The translations under genes and the position numbers were made by a program. The notes below the pieces were generated by a model, which did not search any database, was not told the DNA's origin, and was given only the letters and a program-made list of their open reading frames with translations. Below, in pieces: positions 33,411 to 41,554 of a stretch of DNA of 64,000 nucleotides (within the stretch, counting starts at the first letter, position 1; each line of letters opens with the position of its first letter). This DNA comes from AC-32 sp963763475 (GTDB lineage: Bacteria > Actinomycetota > Thermoleophilia > Gaiellales > Gaiellaceae): NCBI GenBank assembly GCA_963763475.1, contig CAVXOR010000002.1, forward strand, positions 124,001 through 188,000, read 5' to 3'.

Positions 33411-33700
33411 GCCGACGTCATGGTCAGCGCGGTCTCGAAAGGCCGGCTACGACCGGACTAACCGCAGCGGTCGATCCAAGCAGACGCCTCTCGGAGGGTG
33501 GACTTGTTCAGGCGTCCGTCCGCGCGCGCCTGCTCGGCATCCCCCTTTTACGACTGGACGCAACTATCGCGCTCATGCCCGCCGCGATCACAGCGCCGTC
33601 CTCCGGACTCGCCACGGGAAAGGGCTTGGTCGAGGCAGTACACAGCATCAATGAGGGAGCCGCGGTGCTCGCTCAGGTGCGCCGGAACGGCCGGCGCTGA
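33407..33700 (+). CDS. small hypothetical protein, third gene of the operon
   Basis: A 97-residue protein whose GTG start overlaps the previous TGA as GTGA. The N-terminal half is basic (RRHGQRGLERPATTG) and the C-terminal half moderately hydrophobic (LLGIPLLRLDATIALMPAA, then LVEAVHSINEGAAVLAQ). There is no recognised family. The start-stop overlap is the main support. Confidence 0.55.
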   Translation: MSRRHGQRGLERPATTGLTAAVDPSRRLSEGGLVQASVRARLLGIPLLRLDATIALMPAAITAPSSGLATGKGLVEAVHSINEGAAVLAQVRRNGRR

Positions 33701-33746
33701 GTGCCAGCACGCACACCTGGTGACAGTGCACTTGTATCCCTGCTGA

Positions 33747-33785
33747 CACCTGGTTGGGGTCGATGTTTAGACACGCCCGCGCGAC
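33747..33785 (+). repeat. dyad repeat family 2, copy 3 (left part only)
   Basis: CACCTGGTTGGGGTCGATG then TTTAGACACGCCCGC matches the left end of copy 1 at 9958 and, in TCGATGTTTAG, the outer end of copy 2. The dyad half is missing; the sequence continues instead as the broken gene at 33767. Confidence 0.6.
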
Positions 33786-34168
33786 TACATCGCGACCGCA
33801 GCAGGAGACATCGATGGGGAGTTCTTCCTACCCTTCAACGGTGAAACTGAGGTTGATCACCTCTATCCGCGATCGAGATATGGAATACGCCCGGGTTCAA
33901 GGAGAACTTGACCCCGCGCCAGCAAGTGTTTCTCTTTGCGTACCGGGCCAATTTGAAGCGCGTGCCTTGGCCCCTCAACTCAGCACGTGGAATGAGGCGA
34001 TACACCTCACTCCCGAGCGCAACCTGGCGTACGTACGTGAAGAACTGGGACGCCCTTGCCAAACTGGACAACCAAGCTCTCGACATGCGTACCTTGATCA
34101 CCAATCTGATCAATAGCCCGCGCAATGCGGAGATGTGGAAGCGCGCAGGCTATCTTCCTAAGAAGTAG
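33767..34168 (+). pseudogene. frameshifted gene fragment with an HNH-like DHLYPRS motif
   Basis: One frame with no start codon reads RDYIATAAGDIDGEFFLPF and then NGETEVDHLYPRSRYGI before a stop near 33913. The plausible continuation is one frame over: WNTPGFKENLTPRQQVFLFA, then NWDALAKLDNQALDM and AEMWKRAGYLPKK, ending at TAG 34166-34168. The VDHLYPRS motif resembles the first His box of HNH nucleases. It begins exactly at family-2 repeat copy 3, so it may be a gene cut by that element. An assembly indel is the alternative for the internal shift. Confidence 0.45.
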
Positions 34169-34301
34169 GGCGAGCGGCCGACCTTCGCGACGCTTTCGCT
34201 GGTGGCGCTACAGCAGATGGGTGTCGGCCGACGCTACGAATGCTCTCCTCTTCGCGCCCGTTCCCTGCATCCGATGCCGCGGTGAAGATTCCCGAGGAGG
34301 C

Positions 34302-34847
34302 ATGCCCAGCGAGTCAACGCCCGAGCTGCGTGGCCGGCAAGCGCTTGACGAGGTAATCGAGCGGGCGCTGCGCTGCTTCCTGCGTGGCGGGACGTGGCCA
34401 GGAATCGCACGCGAGATTGCCTGGCTTGCGCTGCGCGTTACCGAAGCGGACCACACGAGGCTGGATGGGCTGACGGTGTTGGTGGAGGCAAAGCTCGCCC
34501 AGACAATCGACGGGCTTCTCCCCAGGGTCGAGAGCGTTTGGATCGCAGCAGCCGAGGACCATCTTCGGAGCTGGCCACACGATCGAGAAGGTGCAGAGAG
34601 GATTGCTCTGCTGGACGGGTTCGAAGAGGCCATGCGAGTGCTGAGCCGCCAGTACGTCGAGGTGCTCGAGTGGTCGGTTACCGTCATTGGAGAGCGTCAA
34701 GGACTCAAGGGCCAGCCCGGCAGCCGATGGCGTCGATTAGGAGCGAGCGACGAGCAGTTCTCGAAGGTAGAGCTGCCAGCAGTCGTTGTGCAGGGGTTGA
34801 GGCGGCGGATTGCCCCGTTCGGCTGGCCGCGCCGCGACGCTGCCTGA
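34302..34847 (+). CDS. hypothetical helical protein
   Basis: A 181-residue protein from ATG 34302, with GAGGAGG just upstream (close spacing). It is mostly helical and amphipathic: ALDEVIERALRCFLRGGTW, ITREIAWLAL-like segment, VEAKLAQTIDGLLPRVESVW, and LDGFEEAMRVLSRQYVEVLE. There is no transmembrane run, signal peptide or catalytic motif. Its 92-bp gap to the next gene allows a separate promoter. I do not recognise the family. Confidence 0.6.
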   Translation: MPSESTPELRGRQALDEVIERALRCFLRGGTWPGIAREIAWLALRVTEADHTRLDGLTVLVEAKLAQTIDGLLPRVESVWIAAAEDHLRSWPHDREGAERIALLDGFEEAMRVLSRQYVEVLEWSVTVIGERQGLKGQPGSRWRRLGASDEQFSKVELPAVVVQGLRRRIAPFGWPRRDAA

Positions 34848-34938
34848 TAGGCACTAGCCACCCTCAGCCCAGCTGCATGGGACCGGCCTTCAGGTCGGCG
34901 TCGAAAATTCGGCGGTCGCGAAGCTGGAGCTGCTCTAG

Positions 34939-35199
34939 ATGAGTAGAGTCGCCTCGGGGTCTCTGCGGATGATCGAGTTTGATCTAAACGGGCGAAAGCT
35001 CGCACTCGAAGAAACCGTTGTCCGCGAGCTGCGCCAGAGAGCGCTGGCCGGCGCTGGTTCGTCCTCGACACTTAACGACCTTGGCGTGATTCTGGAACGG
35101 GCACTTTCGGAGCAGAAGCCGGTAACGCTGCGGCGAGCAGAGTCGCGAGCGCTGGAGCGTCTGATTAGCGGTCGACCTGGTCGCTCGATGCCGCTCTAG
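34939..35199 (+). CDS. small conserved hypothetical protein
   Basis: An 86-residue protein from ATG 34939 (an internal ATG at 34969 gives MIEFDLNGRKLALEE and may be the true start). Strand-then-helix layout: EFDLNGRKLALEETVVRELRQ is followed by TLNDLGVILERALSEQKPV and ESRALERLIS. Its size and the VILERAL helix suggest a small DNA-binding or antitoxin-like protein, which is speculative. No toxin-like partner is adjacent. Confidence 0.55.
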   Translation: MSRVASGSLRMIEFDLNGRKLALEETVVRELRQRALAGAGSSSTLNDLGVILERALSEQKPVTLRRAESRALERLISGRPGRSMPL

Positions 35200-35329
35200 C
35201 CATTTAGGGGACCGGGCTCGGATCGCTCACGACTTAGGCTGCCGCCGTCGCTTCGCTTGCGGCGTTCTGATGGGATCATGTTCGCAGCTGCGCGCGACTA
35301 CGCACCTGCGCCCGACAAAGGGAGAGGTC

Positions 35330-36541
35330 TTGAATCAGCCAAGCCGCGAACTCGACGATCTCAGGCGTCGCTACGCGGCTGTCGCAGATGTGCTGAGGGT
35401 GATGAGTCGCTCGGGGCTACGGCTGCAGCCGATCCTCGACCGCATCGTCGAAACGGCGGCCAGGCTGTGCGCATCCGACTCGTGCTTCGTCTATCTGGCC
35501 GAAGGTGAGCAGTTTCGCGCCAGCGCGAACTACGGTCAGCCGGAGGCCGTCGTCGAGTATGAGCGTCAGCACCCTGATCGGCCAAATCCGAACAGCTGCA
35601 CCGGCCGCGTCGCGCTGACGAAGAAACCGGTGCACATCCCCGACGTCCACGCGGATCCTGCATACGACCATCCGAGTGCCCAGCTCGACGAGTTCCGGAC
35701 GCTGCTCGGCCTCCCGGTGCTCGTCGAGGACGATCTCGTCGGCGTGATTGGGGTTGCAAGGTATGAGGCACGGGCGTTCGAGGGCCGCGAGATCGAGCTG
35801 ATGGCCACCTTCGCCGATCAAAGCGCCGTCGCGATTACGAATGCGAAGCTGTTTGAGACCGTCGAGCGGCAGAAGAGCGAACTCGCACAGTTTCTGTCGC
35901 CCGAGGTTGCCTCCGTCGTCTCGAGCGAGGATGGAGCACGCCTGCTCGAAGGCCATCGGGCGCACATCAGCGTCGTCTACTTCGACCTGAGGGGATTCAC
36001 GGCGTTCACCGAGACAGCAGAGCCCGAGGAGCTGCTTTCCGTCGTACGCGAATACCACGAGGCCGCGGGCGCGCTCATCTCCGCCCACGGCGGAACGCTC
36101 GAGCACTTTGCCGGCGACGGGCTGCTCGTCTTCTTCAACGATCCGGTGCCCCTAGAGGCACATGAGCTTCAGGCGGCGAGGCTCGCCGTGGCGATGCGCG
36201 ACCGGGTCGGCGAGCTCGCAGCCGCGTGGGGAAAACGGGGGTATCAACTCGGTCTGGGCGCTGGAGTCGCGGTCGGTCATGCGACTCTGGGCCGGATCGG
36301 CTTCCCCGGCCGGTACGACTACGGTGCCCTCGGCAGTGTCACCAATCTCGCCGCCCGCCTCAGCGACGAGGCCGCTGCCGGGCAAATTCTGTTGAGCCAA
36401 CGAGCATTCGCTGCACTCGAAGGGCGGATCAAAGCGCGACCGGTAGCCGAGCAACGCCTGAAGGGCTTCGCTAGACCTGTCAACGCCTACGAACTCGTCA
36501 GCGTGAATCCCGCGTCGCCGACCGCTCGCAGCGGCGGGTAA
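35330..36541 (+). CDS. GAF-domain class III nucleotidyl cyclase
   Basis: A 403-residue soluble sensor cyclase. I prefer TTG 35330, preceded by AAAGGGAGAG; an ATG at 35270 would add 20 residues. After a short coil (LDDLRRRYAAVADVLRV), the GAF domain spans residues 25-175 (QPILDRIVETAARLCASDS, LLGLPVLVEDDLVGVIGVAR). The cyclase domain spans 205-390: VVYFDLRGFTAFTE and HFAGDGLLVFFND with the metal Asp residues, and GSVTNLAARLSDEA with Asn/Arg. All core residues are present. It belongs with cyanobacterial/actinobacterial GAF cyclases; the GAF ligand is unknown. Confidence 0.88.
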   Translation: MNQPSRELDDLRRRYAAVADVLRVMSRSGLRLQPILDRIVETAARLCASDSCFVYLAEGEQFRASANYGQPEAVVEYERQHPDRPNPNSCTGRVALTKKPVHIPDVHADPAYDHPSAQLDEFRTLLGLPVLVEDDLVGVIGVARYEARAFEGREIELMATFADQSAVAITNAKLFETVERQKSELAQFLSPEVASVVSSEDGARLLEGHRAHISVVYFDLRGFTAFTETAEPEELLSVVREYHEAAGALISAHGGTLEHFAGDGLLVFFNDPVPLEAHELQAARLAVAMRDRVGELAAAWGKRGYQLGLGAGVAVGHATLGRIGFPGRYDYGALGSVTNLAARLSDEAAAGQILLSQRAFAALEGRIKARPVAEQRLKGFARPVNAYELVSVNPASPTARSGG

Positions 36542-36691
36542 GCGACTCCGTCGCCGGAACAGGAATCATGTTCGACGATCTAGCGTGTCTCGGCGGTGAG
36601 TTCCACCGGCGGTGCGCTCCGAAGGCAGCTTTGGCGCGCCGCCGGGCCCGCGCTTGACGTCTTGCCTGCCCATCGGTCAACCTCGGGTGCG

Positions 36692-37453
36692 GTGAGTGCC
36701 GGTCGCGTCATCCTCATAGTCCTCGGGAGCATCGGCGTCCTGTTCGGGATCGCCGTTCTGGCAGGGGGAGGCTTCCTGCTTTACGCCGACCGCACGCAGC
36801 GCGACGACGGCTACCTGACGACGCCGACCGAGCGGTTTGCGACACCGACCTACGCGCTGACGCGCACGCGGCTCGAGGTCGACACCGACGGAGAGGGCTG
36901 GGTCTTGAACGAGACCTGGTTCGGCAAGGTCCGGATCCGCGGCGAGAGCTCCGGCGACAAGACTCTCTTCATCGGTATCGGGCCGCAGCCGGAGGTCGCC
37001 AGGTACCTCGGAACCGTCGCCCACGCGAACGTCCAGGACATCGACTTCGACCCCTTCCGAGCTAGATACCTCTCGGTCTCGGGGGGCCCGCCGAAAGTGC
37101 CGCCGACGGAGCAGACCTTCTGGGCCGCCTCCGCCTCCGGGGTGGGTACACAGACGCTGACGTGGAAGGTGCGCGACGGGGACTGGTCAGTCGTCCTCAT
37201 GAATGCCGATGGCTCGCGTGGCGTCGCTGCCGACGTCGATCTCGGCGCCAAGCTGTCTTTCCTGATCTGGGTTGCGATGGGGTTGCTCATCGGGGGCGTG
37301 CTCGTCGTTGGAGGAAGCACCGCGTTGATCGTTCTTGCCGCGCGCAGGCCCCGGCCACCGCCTACGTCCCCTCCTACCGCGGGCAGCGGACCAGGAAGTA
37401 CACCGGCCTCCGAGCCTCCCGACCGATCGACCGAAGAGCCTCCGCCGAGCTGA
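36692..37453 (+). CDS. membrane protein with extracytoplasmic domain
   Basis: A 253-residue protein from GTG 36692; the open frame extends to 36596 but the extra residues are unlike protein. It has a transmembrane segment near residues 5-28 (VILIVLGSIGVLFGIAVLAG), then an outside domain of about 150 residues (TYALTRTRLEVDTDGEGWV, TLFIGIGPQPEVARYL, LTWKVRDGDWSVVLMNADG), then a second helix (FLIWVAMGLLIGGVLVVGG) and a Pro/Ser-rich cytoplasmic tail. The type is common in actinobacteria, and the function is unknown. Confidence 0.75.
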   Translation: MSAGRVILIVLGSIGVLFGIAVLAGGGFLLYADRTQRDDGYLTTPTERFATPTYALTRTRLEVDTDGEGWVLNETWFGKVRIRGESSGDKTLFIGIGPQPEVARYLGTVAHANVQDIDFDPFRARYLSVSGGPPKVPPTEQTFWAASASGVGTQTLTWKVRDGDWSVVLMNADGSRGVAADVDLGAKLSFLIWVAMGLLIGGVLVVGGSTALIVLAARRPRPPPTSPPTAGSGPGSTPASEPPDRSTEEPPPS

Positions 37454-37650
37454 ATGCTCTTGTCAGTTCGACCTAAGCCGTAAAGGAGTGCTCTTGGATG
37501 CCCCGGGGGCGAGATCCAGGTCGAGTGAGAGTACGCTCGCGCAGCTGGCCGTCCTGGTCACAGCTACCCGTGTTCGAGCGCTACCCGACGTTTGCGATGG
37601 TGCCGTGCATTGGCCTTTAAGCGAGGCCAAGGGTTCTGGACTTGACTAGC

Positions 37651-40600
37651 TCAGGAGGCGACGGGCTCGGGCTCTCGCCCTTCCCGTGAGGCCTCCCTCG
37701 CGCGCTCCGACCAGGGCGTCGCCTCGAGCCGATCGAATGTGGCGCGTGCCTCGGAGACCAGCGCCGCGGCCTCGTCGGGGCGGGCCTGTTCGACGAGCAG
37801 CTCGCCGTGCTCGAGCTGCACGACGGCGAGCCAGAAGGGCAAGGCCGCCTCCTCGAGCAGCCTCTCGGCCGCCGCGAAGGCCGTCTCGTCGCCTTCGAGA
37901 CGCGCCCGGAAACGGAGAGCCTGCGCGTCGAGGAACGGCGCTCGCCTGCCCGCGGGCGCGCTCTGCACGGTCGCGATCAGCTCCCGTGCCTTGTCGTGCT
38001 CTCCCAGGGCAAGGGTCGCCTCGAGCGCCGCGAGGAAGGCCTGCTTCGCGGCCTGCTGTCCCGGCCCGAGGGTCTGCGCGGTCTCGATCGCGGACTCCGC
38101 GTCAGCGAGTGCCTCCGGGAACCGCTGCTCGGCCATGTTCAACGAAGCCCGTGCGCTGAGGAAACACGACCGCTCCTGGACATCGCTCGAGGCTTCGATG
38201 TGCGCGAACAGCGAGAACACATGCTGGGACGCTTCCAGCTGCCCTCGCTGGAGGTGCACCTCGAGAATCGACGTCAGCAGGCTCAGCAGCACCCCCCCTG
38301 ACTGGGTCTGCTCCTCGGTCGGCTCCTCGATCACCCCGAGCGCTTCGTCCCAGCGCCCGAGCATGTAGAGCGGGTACGTCATCTCTGCGAGCACCGCCCA
38401 TTCCGAGGCCCGGTCACCAAGCTTCCGCGAGAGTGCGAGCGATTGTTCGAGGTAGTCCAGCGCCTCGGAGTAACGGTCCTCGCGGAACAGGTTGTCCGAG
38501 AGGACGAAGTAGGAGACCCTCGCATCCTGGGCGAGGTCGTTCTCGAGGGCGAGCTCCAGCGCACGCCGCGAGATCGCGTGCGCCTCTTCGCCGTGGCCAC
38601 GGCTCCAGGCGACCGCCGCTTTGCCCCGGAGGCCGATCACGAGCGGCCGCATGAACCGGTGGGCCTCGGCGATGTCGAGCGCGAACTCCGACCGCTCGGC
38701 CGCGCGCTCGAGATCGCCGCCGAACCAGTAGGCAAGGCCGAGTTGGGCGGCCAGCAGCGCCAGGTCTTCGTCCGGCTCATCGCCCGCGATCACCTCGAAC
38801 GCTCGTTCTGCCCGCGCAACCGCCTCGTCGCGCCGTCCGCCGAACGCGAACCTCGAGCCGAGCGTCCCGGCCACCCGCGCGGCGGCGTGCGTGTCCCCGG
38901 CGGACTCGTAGAGCGCGATCGCCTCCTCGTAGAGCGCCCGCACCGCGTCGAGGTCGGCGGCCCTGCCCGCCATCTCGCCGGCGCGGGCGAGGAGGCCAGC
39001 GCGCTCGAGCGGCTCGTCGGTCAGCCCGCAAGCCTGCTCGTAATAGCGACGCGCCTTGTCGGCGGCCGCCAGTGACGCGGCCCGGTCTCCGGCCCGAGCC
39101 AGCGCGTCGCGCGCACGCTGCTTGATCGTGAGCGCATCGTCGGCATCCGGTAGCGCCTCATACGCGTCGACGTAGTGCGAGGCGATCACCTCGACGACCT
39201 CGTCCTGCTCGCCCGAGAACTCCGAGGTCAGGTACTCGGCCGCGGCGAGGTGCTTCGCCCGTCGCTGACGCTTAGAGAGCGTCTGGTACGCCACGTGCCG
39301 CACGAGGTCCTGGAGAAACCCGTACTGCCCGTGCTCCGGGGAGCGGCTATCGGCCTGGACGCCGAGCACCTCCTTGCGGACCAGCGACGCGAGCAGCGGC
39401 TCGAGCTGCGTCTCGTCCAGCCCCGAGAGGATGGCGAGCGCGGGTTTGGCGAACCTCTTTCCGAGCACGGAGGCGTCGTCGAGCAGGCGCCGCTCGTCCG
39501 CTGTGAGGCCGTCGAGCCGGGCTGCGATCAGGGCGTGCAGCGTCTCCGGGACCTCGAGCTGCTCGATCTCTCCCGCCAGGCTGTAGGTCGCGCCCTCCTG
39601 CACGAGCAGGCCGCGGTCGAGCAGCATCCGCACCGTCTCGACCGCGTAGAGCGGCACGCCCTCCGCGCGGGCGAGCACCTGTTCGCGAACGCTCTGCGGA
39701 AGGCCGGGCACAAGGCCGCTCAAGAGCTCCTCCATCGCGGGCGGCGGGAGGGGCTCGAGGTAGAGCGAGGTGAAGCTTCGCTGGCCGGCCCCCCAGGTCG
39801 GGCGCCGCTCGAGCAGCTCCGGCCGCGCGAGCGTGACGACGAACAACGGGTGGTTGCGCGACCAGTCGAGCAGGTACTCGACGAAGTCGAGCAGGCTTTC
39901 GTCGGCCCACTGCATGTCCTCGAACACGAGCACCGTCGGATAAGCGTCGGCCAGCCGCTCGAAGAACAGGCGGCACGCGGCGAACAGGTCGTTTCGGTCG
40001 CTGGTGTGGTAGTCCCCGAGCCCAAGTAGGTGCGCGAGCCGGGGCTCGACGAACGTCCTCTCCTCCGGGTCGCTGATGTGGACGTCGAGCGTCGCGCGGA
40101 GCTTCGCGGAAGCAGACTCCGCGTCCTCTTCCTCCGAGATCAAGCAGCGCATGCGCACCATGTCGGCAAGCGCCCAGTAGGTGACGCCCTCGCCGTAGGG
40201 CAGGCAGCGCCCGCGGTGCCAGTAGATCGTCTCGGCGATGCCGTCGAAGTACTTGTAGAACTCCCACGCCAGCCGGGACTTGCCGATGCCTCCGATTCCG
40301 GAGACGGAGACGAGGTGCGCCTTTCCCTCCTCGGCGCAGGCGTGGACGAGGTCCTTGATCTGGCGAAGCTCGCGGTCGCGTCCTACGAAAGGCGCCTCCA
40401 GCCCCTCCGACTTGAGCGCGCCGCGGAGGCCGGAGACGACTCGCCGTGCCTGCCAGAGCGGCACCTGCCCTTCCTTGCCTTTCAGCTCGAACGAGCCGGC
40501 CGGCTCGTACACGACCGTCTGTTCGGTCGCCCGGCGGGTCGACTCGCCGACATAGACCGTGCCGGGCTCCGCTTGCGACTGGACGCGCGACGCGGTGTTG

Positions 40601-41178
40601 ACGAGATCGCCGGCGACCATGCCCTCGCCCTCGGCCCCGAGCGTGACCGCGGCCTCGCCGGTAAGCACTCCCGCCCGAGCTCGCAGCTCCTCCTCGCCGA
40701 CCTCCTGCCCGAGCACTGAGACGGCCGCGATCAGGTCGAGCGCGGCGCGGACGGCGCGCTCGGCGTCGTCCTCGGTGGCCGTGGGCGTTCCCCAGACCGC
40801 CATCACGGCGTCCCCGATGAACTTTTCGACGGTCCCTCCGTACAGCGAGATGATCCGCCGGGAGGTGTCGAAGTAGCGCGAGAGGAGCTCGCGTACCTGC
40901 TCGGCGTCCTTGTGCTCGGAGAGCGTCGTGAAGCCGACGAGGTCGGTGAACAGGACCGAGACGAGGCGCCGCTCCGCGCTCGGCGCCTCGCGTTTCGTCG
41001 GCGGCGCTTCCGGCGGCGCCCCTTCGAGCGGCGCGCCGCACTCGCCGCAGAACCGCTCGCCCGCCTCGTTCTGCGTCCCGCAGGCGGGGCAAGGCGCCGC
41101 AAGTGCGTGCCCGCATTCGGCGCAGAACTTCCGTCCTTCCCGGTTCTCGCTCCCGCAGCTTGCGCAGATCATCGCCAT
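37651..41178 (-). CDS. class III nucleotidyl cyclase / AAA ATPase / TPR protein (paralogue 3)
   Basis: An 1175-residue protein from ATG 41178 (ATG 41172 also possible). Two zinc ribbons (CASCG ... CAECG and CPACG ... CGECG) cover residues 5-50. The cyclase domain (70-250) has VSVLFTDLVGFT, EKFIGDAVMAVWG and NTASRVQS, all core residues present. The ATPase has GIGGIGKSRLAWEF and TVLVFEDMQWAD. The C-terminal half is TPR-like. Motif wording is nearly the same as in the 12605 protein, so these two are recent paralogues. No leader ORF like that of paralogue 1 was seen. A response-regulator remnant lies just upstream. Confidence 0.9.
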   Translation of the reverse strand: MAMICASCGSENREGRKFCAECGHALAAPCPACGTQNEAGERFCGECGAPLEGAPPEAPPTKREAPSAERRLVSVLFTDLVGFTTLSEHKDAEQVRELLSRYFDTSRRIISLYGGTVEKFIGDAVMAVWGTPTATEDDAERAVRAALDLIAAVSVLGQEVGEEELRARAGVLTGEAAVTLGAEGEGMVAGDLVNTASRVQSQAEPGTVYVGESTRRATEQTVVYEPAGSFELKGKEGQVPLWQARRVVSGLRGALKSEGLEAPFVGRDRELRQIKDLVHACAEEGKAHLVSVSGIGGIGKSRLAWEFYKYFDGIAETIYWHRGRCLPYGEGVTYWALADMVRMRCLISEEEDAESASAKLRATLDVHISDPEERTFVEPRLAHLLGLGDYHTSDRNDLFAACRLFFERLADAYPTVLVFEDMQWADESLLDFVEYLLDWSRNHPLFVVTLARPELLERRPTWGAGQRSFTSLYLEPLPPPAMEELLSGLVPGLPQSVREQVLARAEGVPLYAVETVRMLLDRGLLVQEGATYSLAGEIEQLEVPETLHALIAARLDGLTADERRLLDDASVLGKRFAKPALAILSGLDETQLEPLLASLVRKEVLGVQADSRSPEHGQYGFLQDLVRHVAYQTLSKRQRRAKHLAAAEYLTSEFSGEQDEVVEVIASHYVDAYEALPDADDALTIKQRARDALARAGDRAASLAAADKARRYYEQACGLTDEPLERAGLLARAGEMAGRAADLDAVRALYEEAIALYESAGDTHAAARVAGTLGSRFAFGGRRDEAVARAERAFEVIAGDEPDEDLALLAAQLGLAYWFGGDLERAAERSEFALDIAEAHRFMRPLVIGLRGKAAVAWSRGHGEEAHAISRRALELALENDLAQDARVSYFVLSDNLFREDRYSEALDYLEQSLALSRKLGDRASEWAVLAEMTYPLYMLGRWDEALGVIEEPTEEQTQSGGVLLSLLTSILEVHLQRGQLEASQHVFSLFAHIEASSDVQERSCFLSARASLNMAEQRFPEALADAESAIETAQTLGPGQQAAKQAFLAALEATLALGEHDKARELIATVQSAPAGRRAPFLDAQALRFRARLEGDETAFAAAERLLEEAALPFWLAVVQLEHGELLVEQARPDEAAALVSEARATFDRLEATPWSERAREASREGREPEPVAS

Positions 41179-41238
41179 CCAAGCTTCGCAGTCGTCTTCG
41201 CGTTCGGCAACGGGAGGTGGCGCTGCCGGTGGCTCCGG

Positions 41239-41360
41239 CTACTTCTCGACCGGCTCCAGGCTGTAGACACCGTAACGGGTCTGGATGAACGTGCGCTTCG
41301 AGGCCCGGTGTCGATCGTCTCGCAAAGCCGGCGCACGCGGACGTCGACGGTGCGGTCAAG
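41239..41360 (-). pseudogene. C-terminal remnant of an OmpR-type response regulator
   Basis: On the minus strand, LDRTVDVRVRRLCETIDTG in one frame and RTFIQTRYGVYSLEPVEK in another (TAG 41239-41241) together recreate the end of a winged-helix output domain (R-T-V-D-V-x-I-R-R-L-R-x-K-I ... F-I-x-T-x-x-G-x-G-Y). One indel joins them, and the receiver domain is absent. The intact homologue of this region in the window is mprA (GYLRRKTEAGGKPRLIHTVRG). Confidence 0.6.
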
Positions 41361-41435
41361 CGGTACCCCCGGACAGGCCCGGGCGTGAGTTCGTCTTCTT
41401 CGCCCGTCGCCCCGGCTGAGACGAAGTACATCGCC

Positions 41436-41461
41436 TGGGCCAGTGTTCAGGAATGATCCCT
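41436..41461 (-). repeat. 26-bp interspersed repeat, copy 19 (inverted)
   Basis: On the minus strand it reads AGGGATCATTCCTG then AACACTGGCCCA. It is the rightmost clear copy and the second of two in inverted orientation. Confidence 0.85.
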
Positions 41462-41554
41462 GAGTCAGGCGTGCTTGTCGGCTGGTCGGCTGTGAGCGAT
41501 GATCGCGGGAACGGCTCGGGCTGGGGGCTGAAGCCGTTTCAGGGAAGGGGGTGC

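Noticed and set aside
1965..41461. Classical integron attC sites
   Set aside because: No inverse-core/core pair (RYYYAAC/GTTRRRY), no long imperfect palindrome, and no tyrosine integrase. Kept only as a cassette-like analogy.
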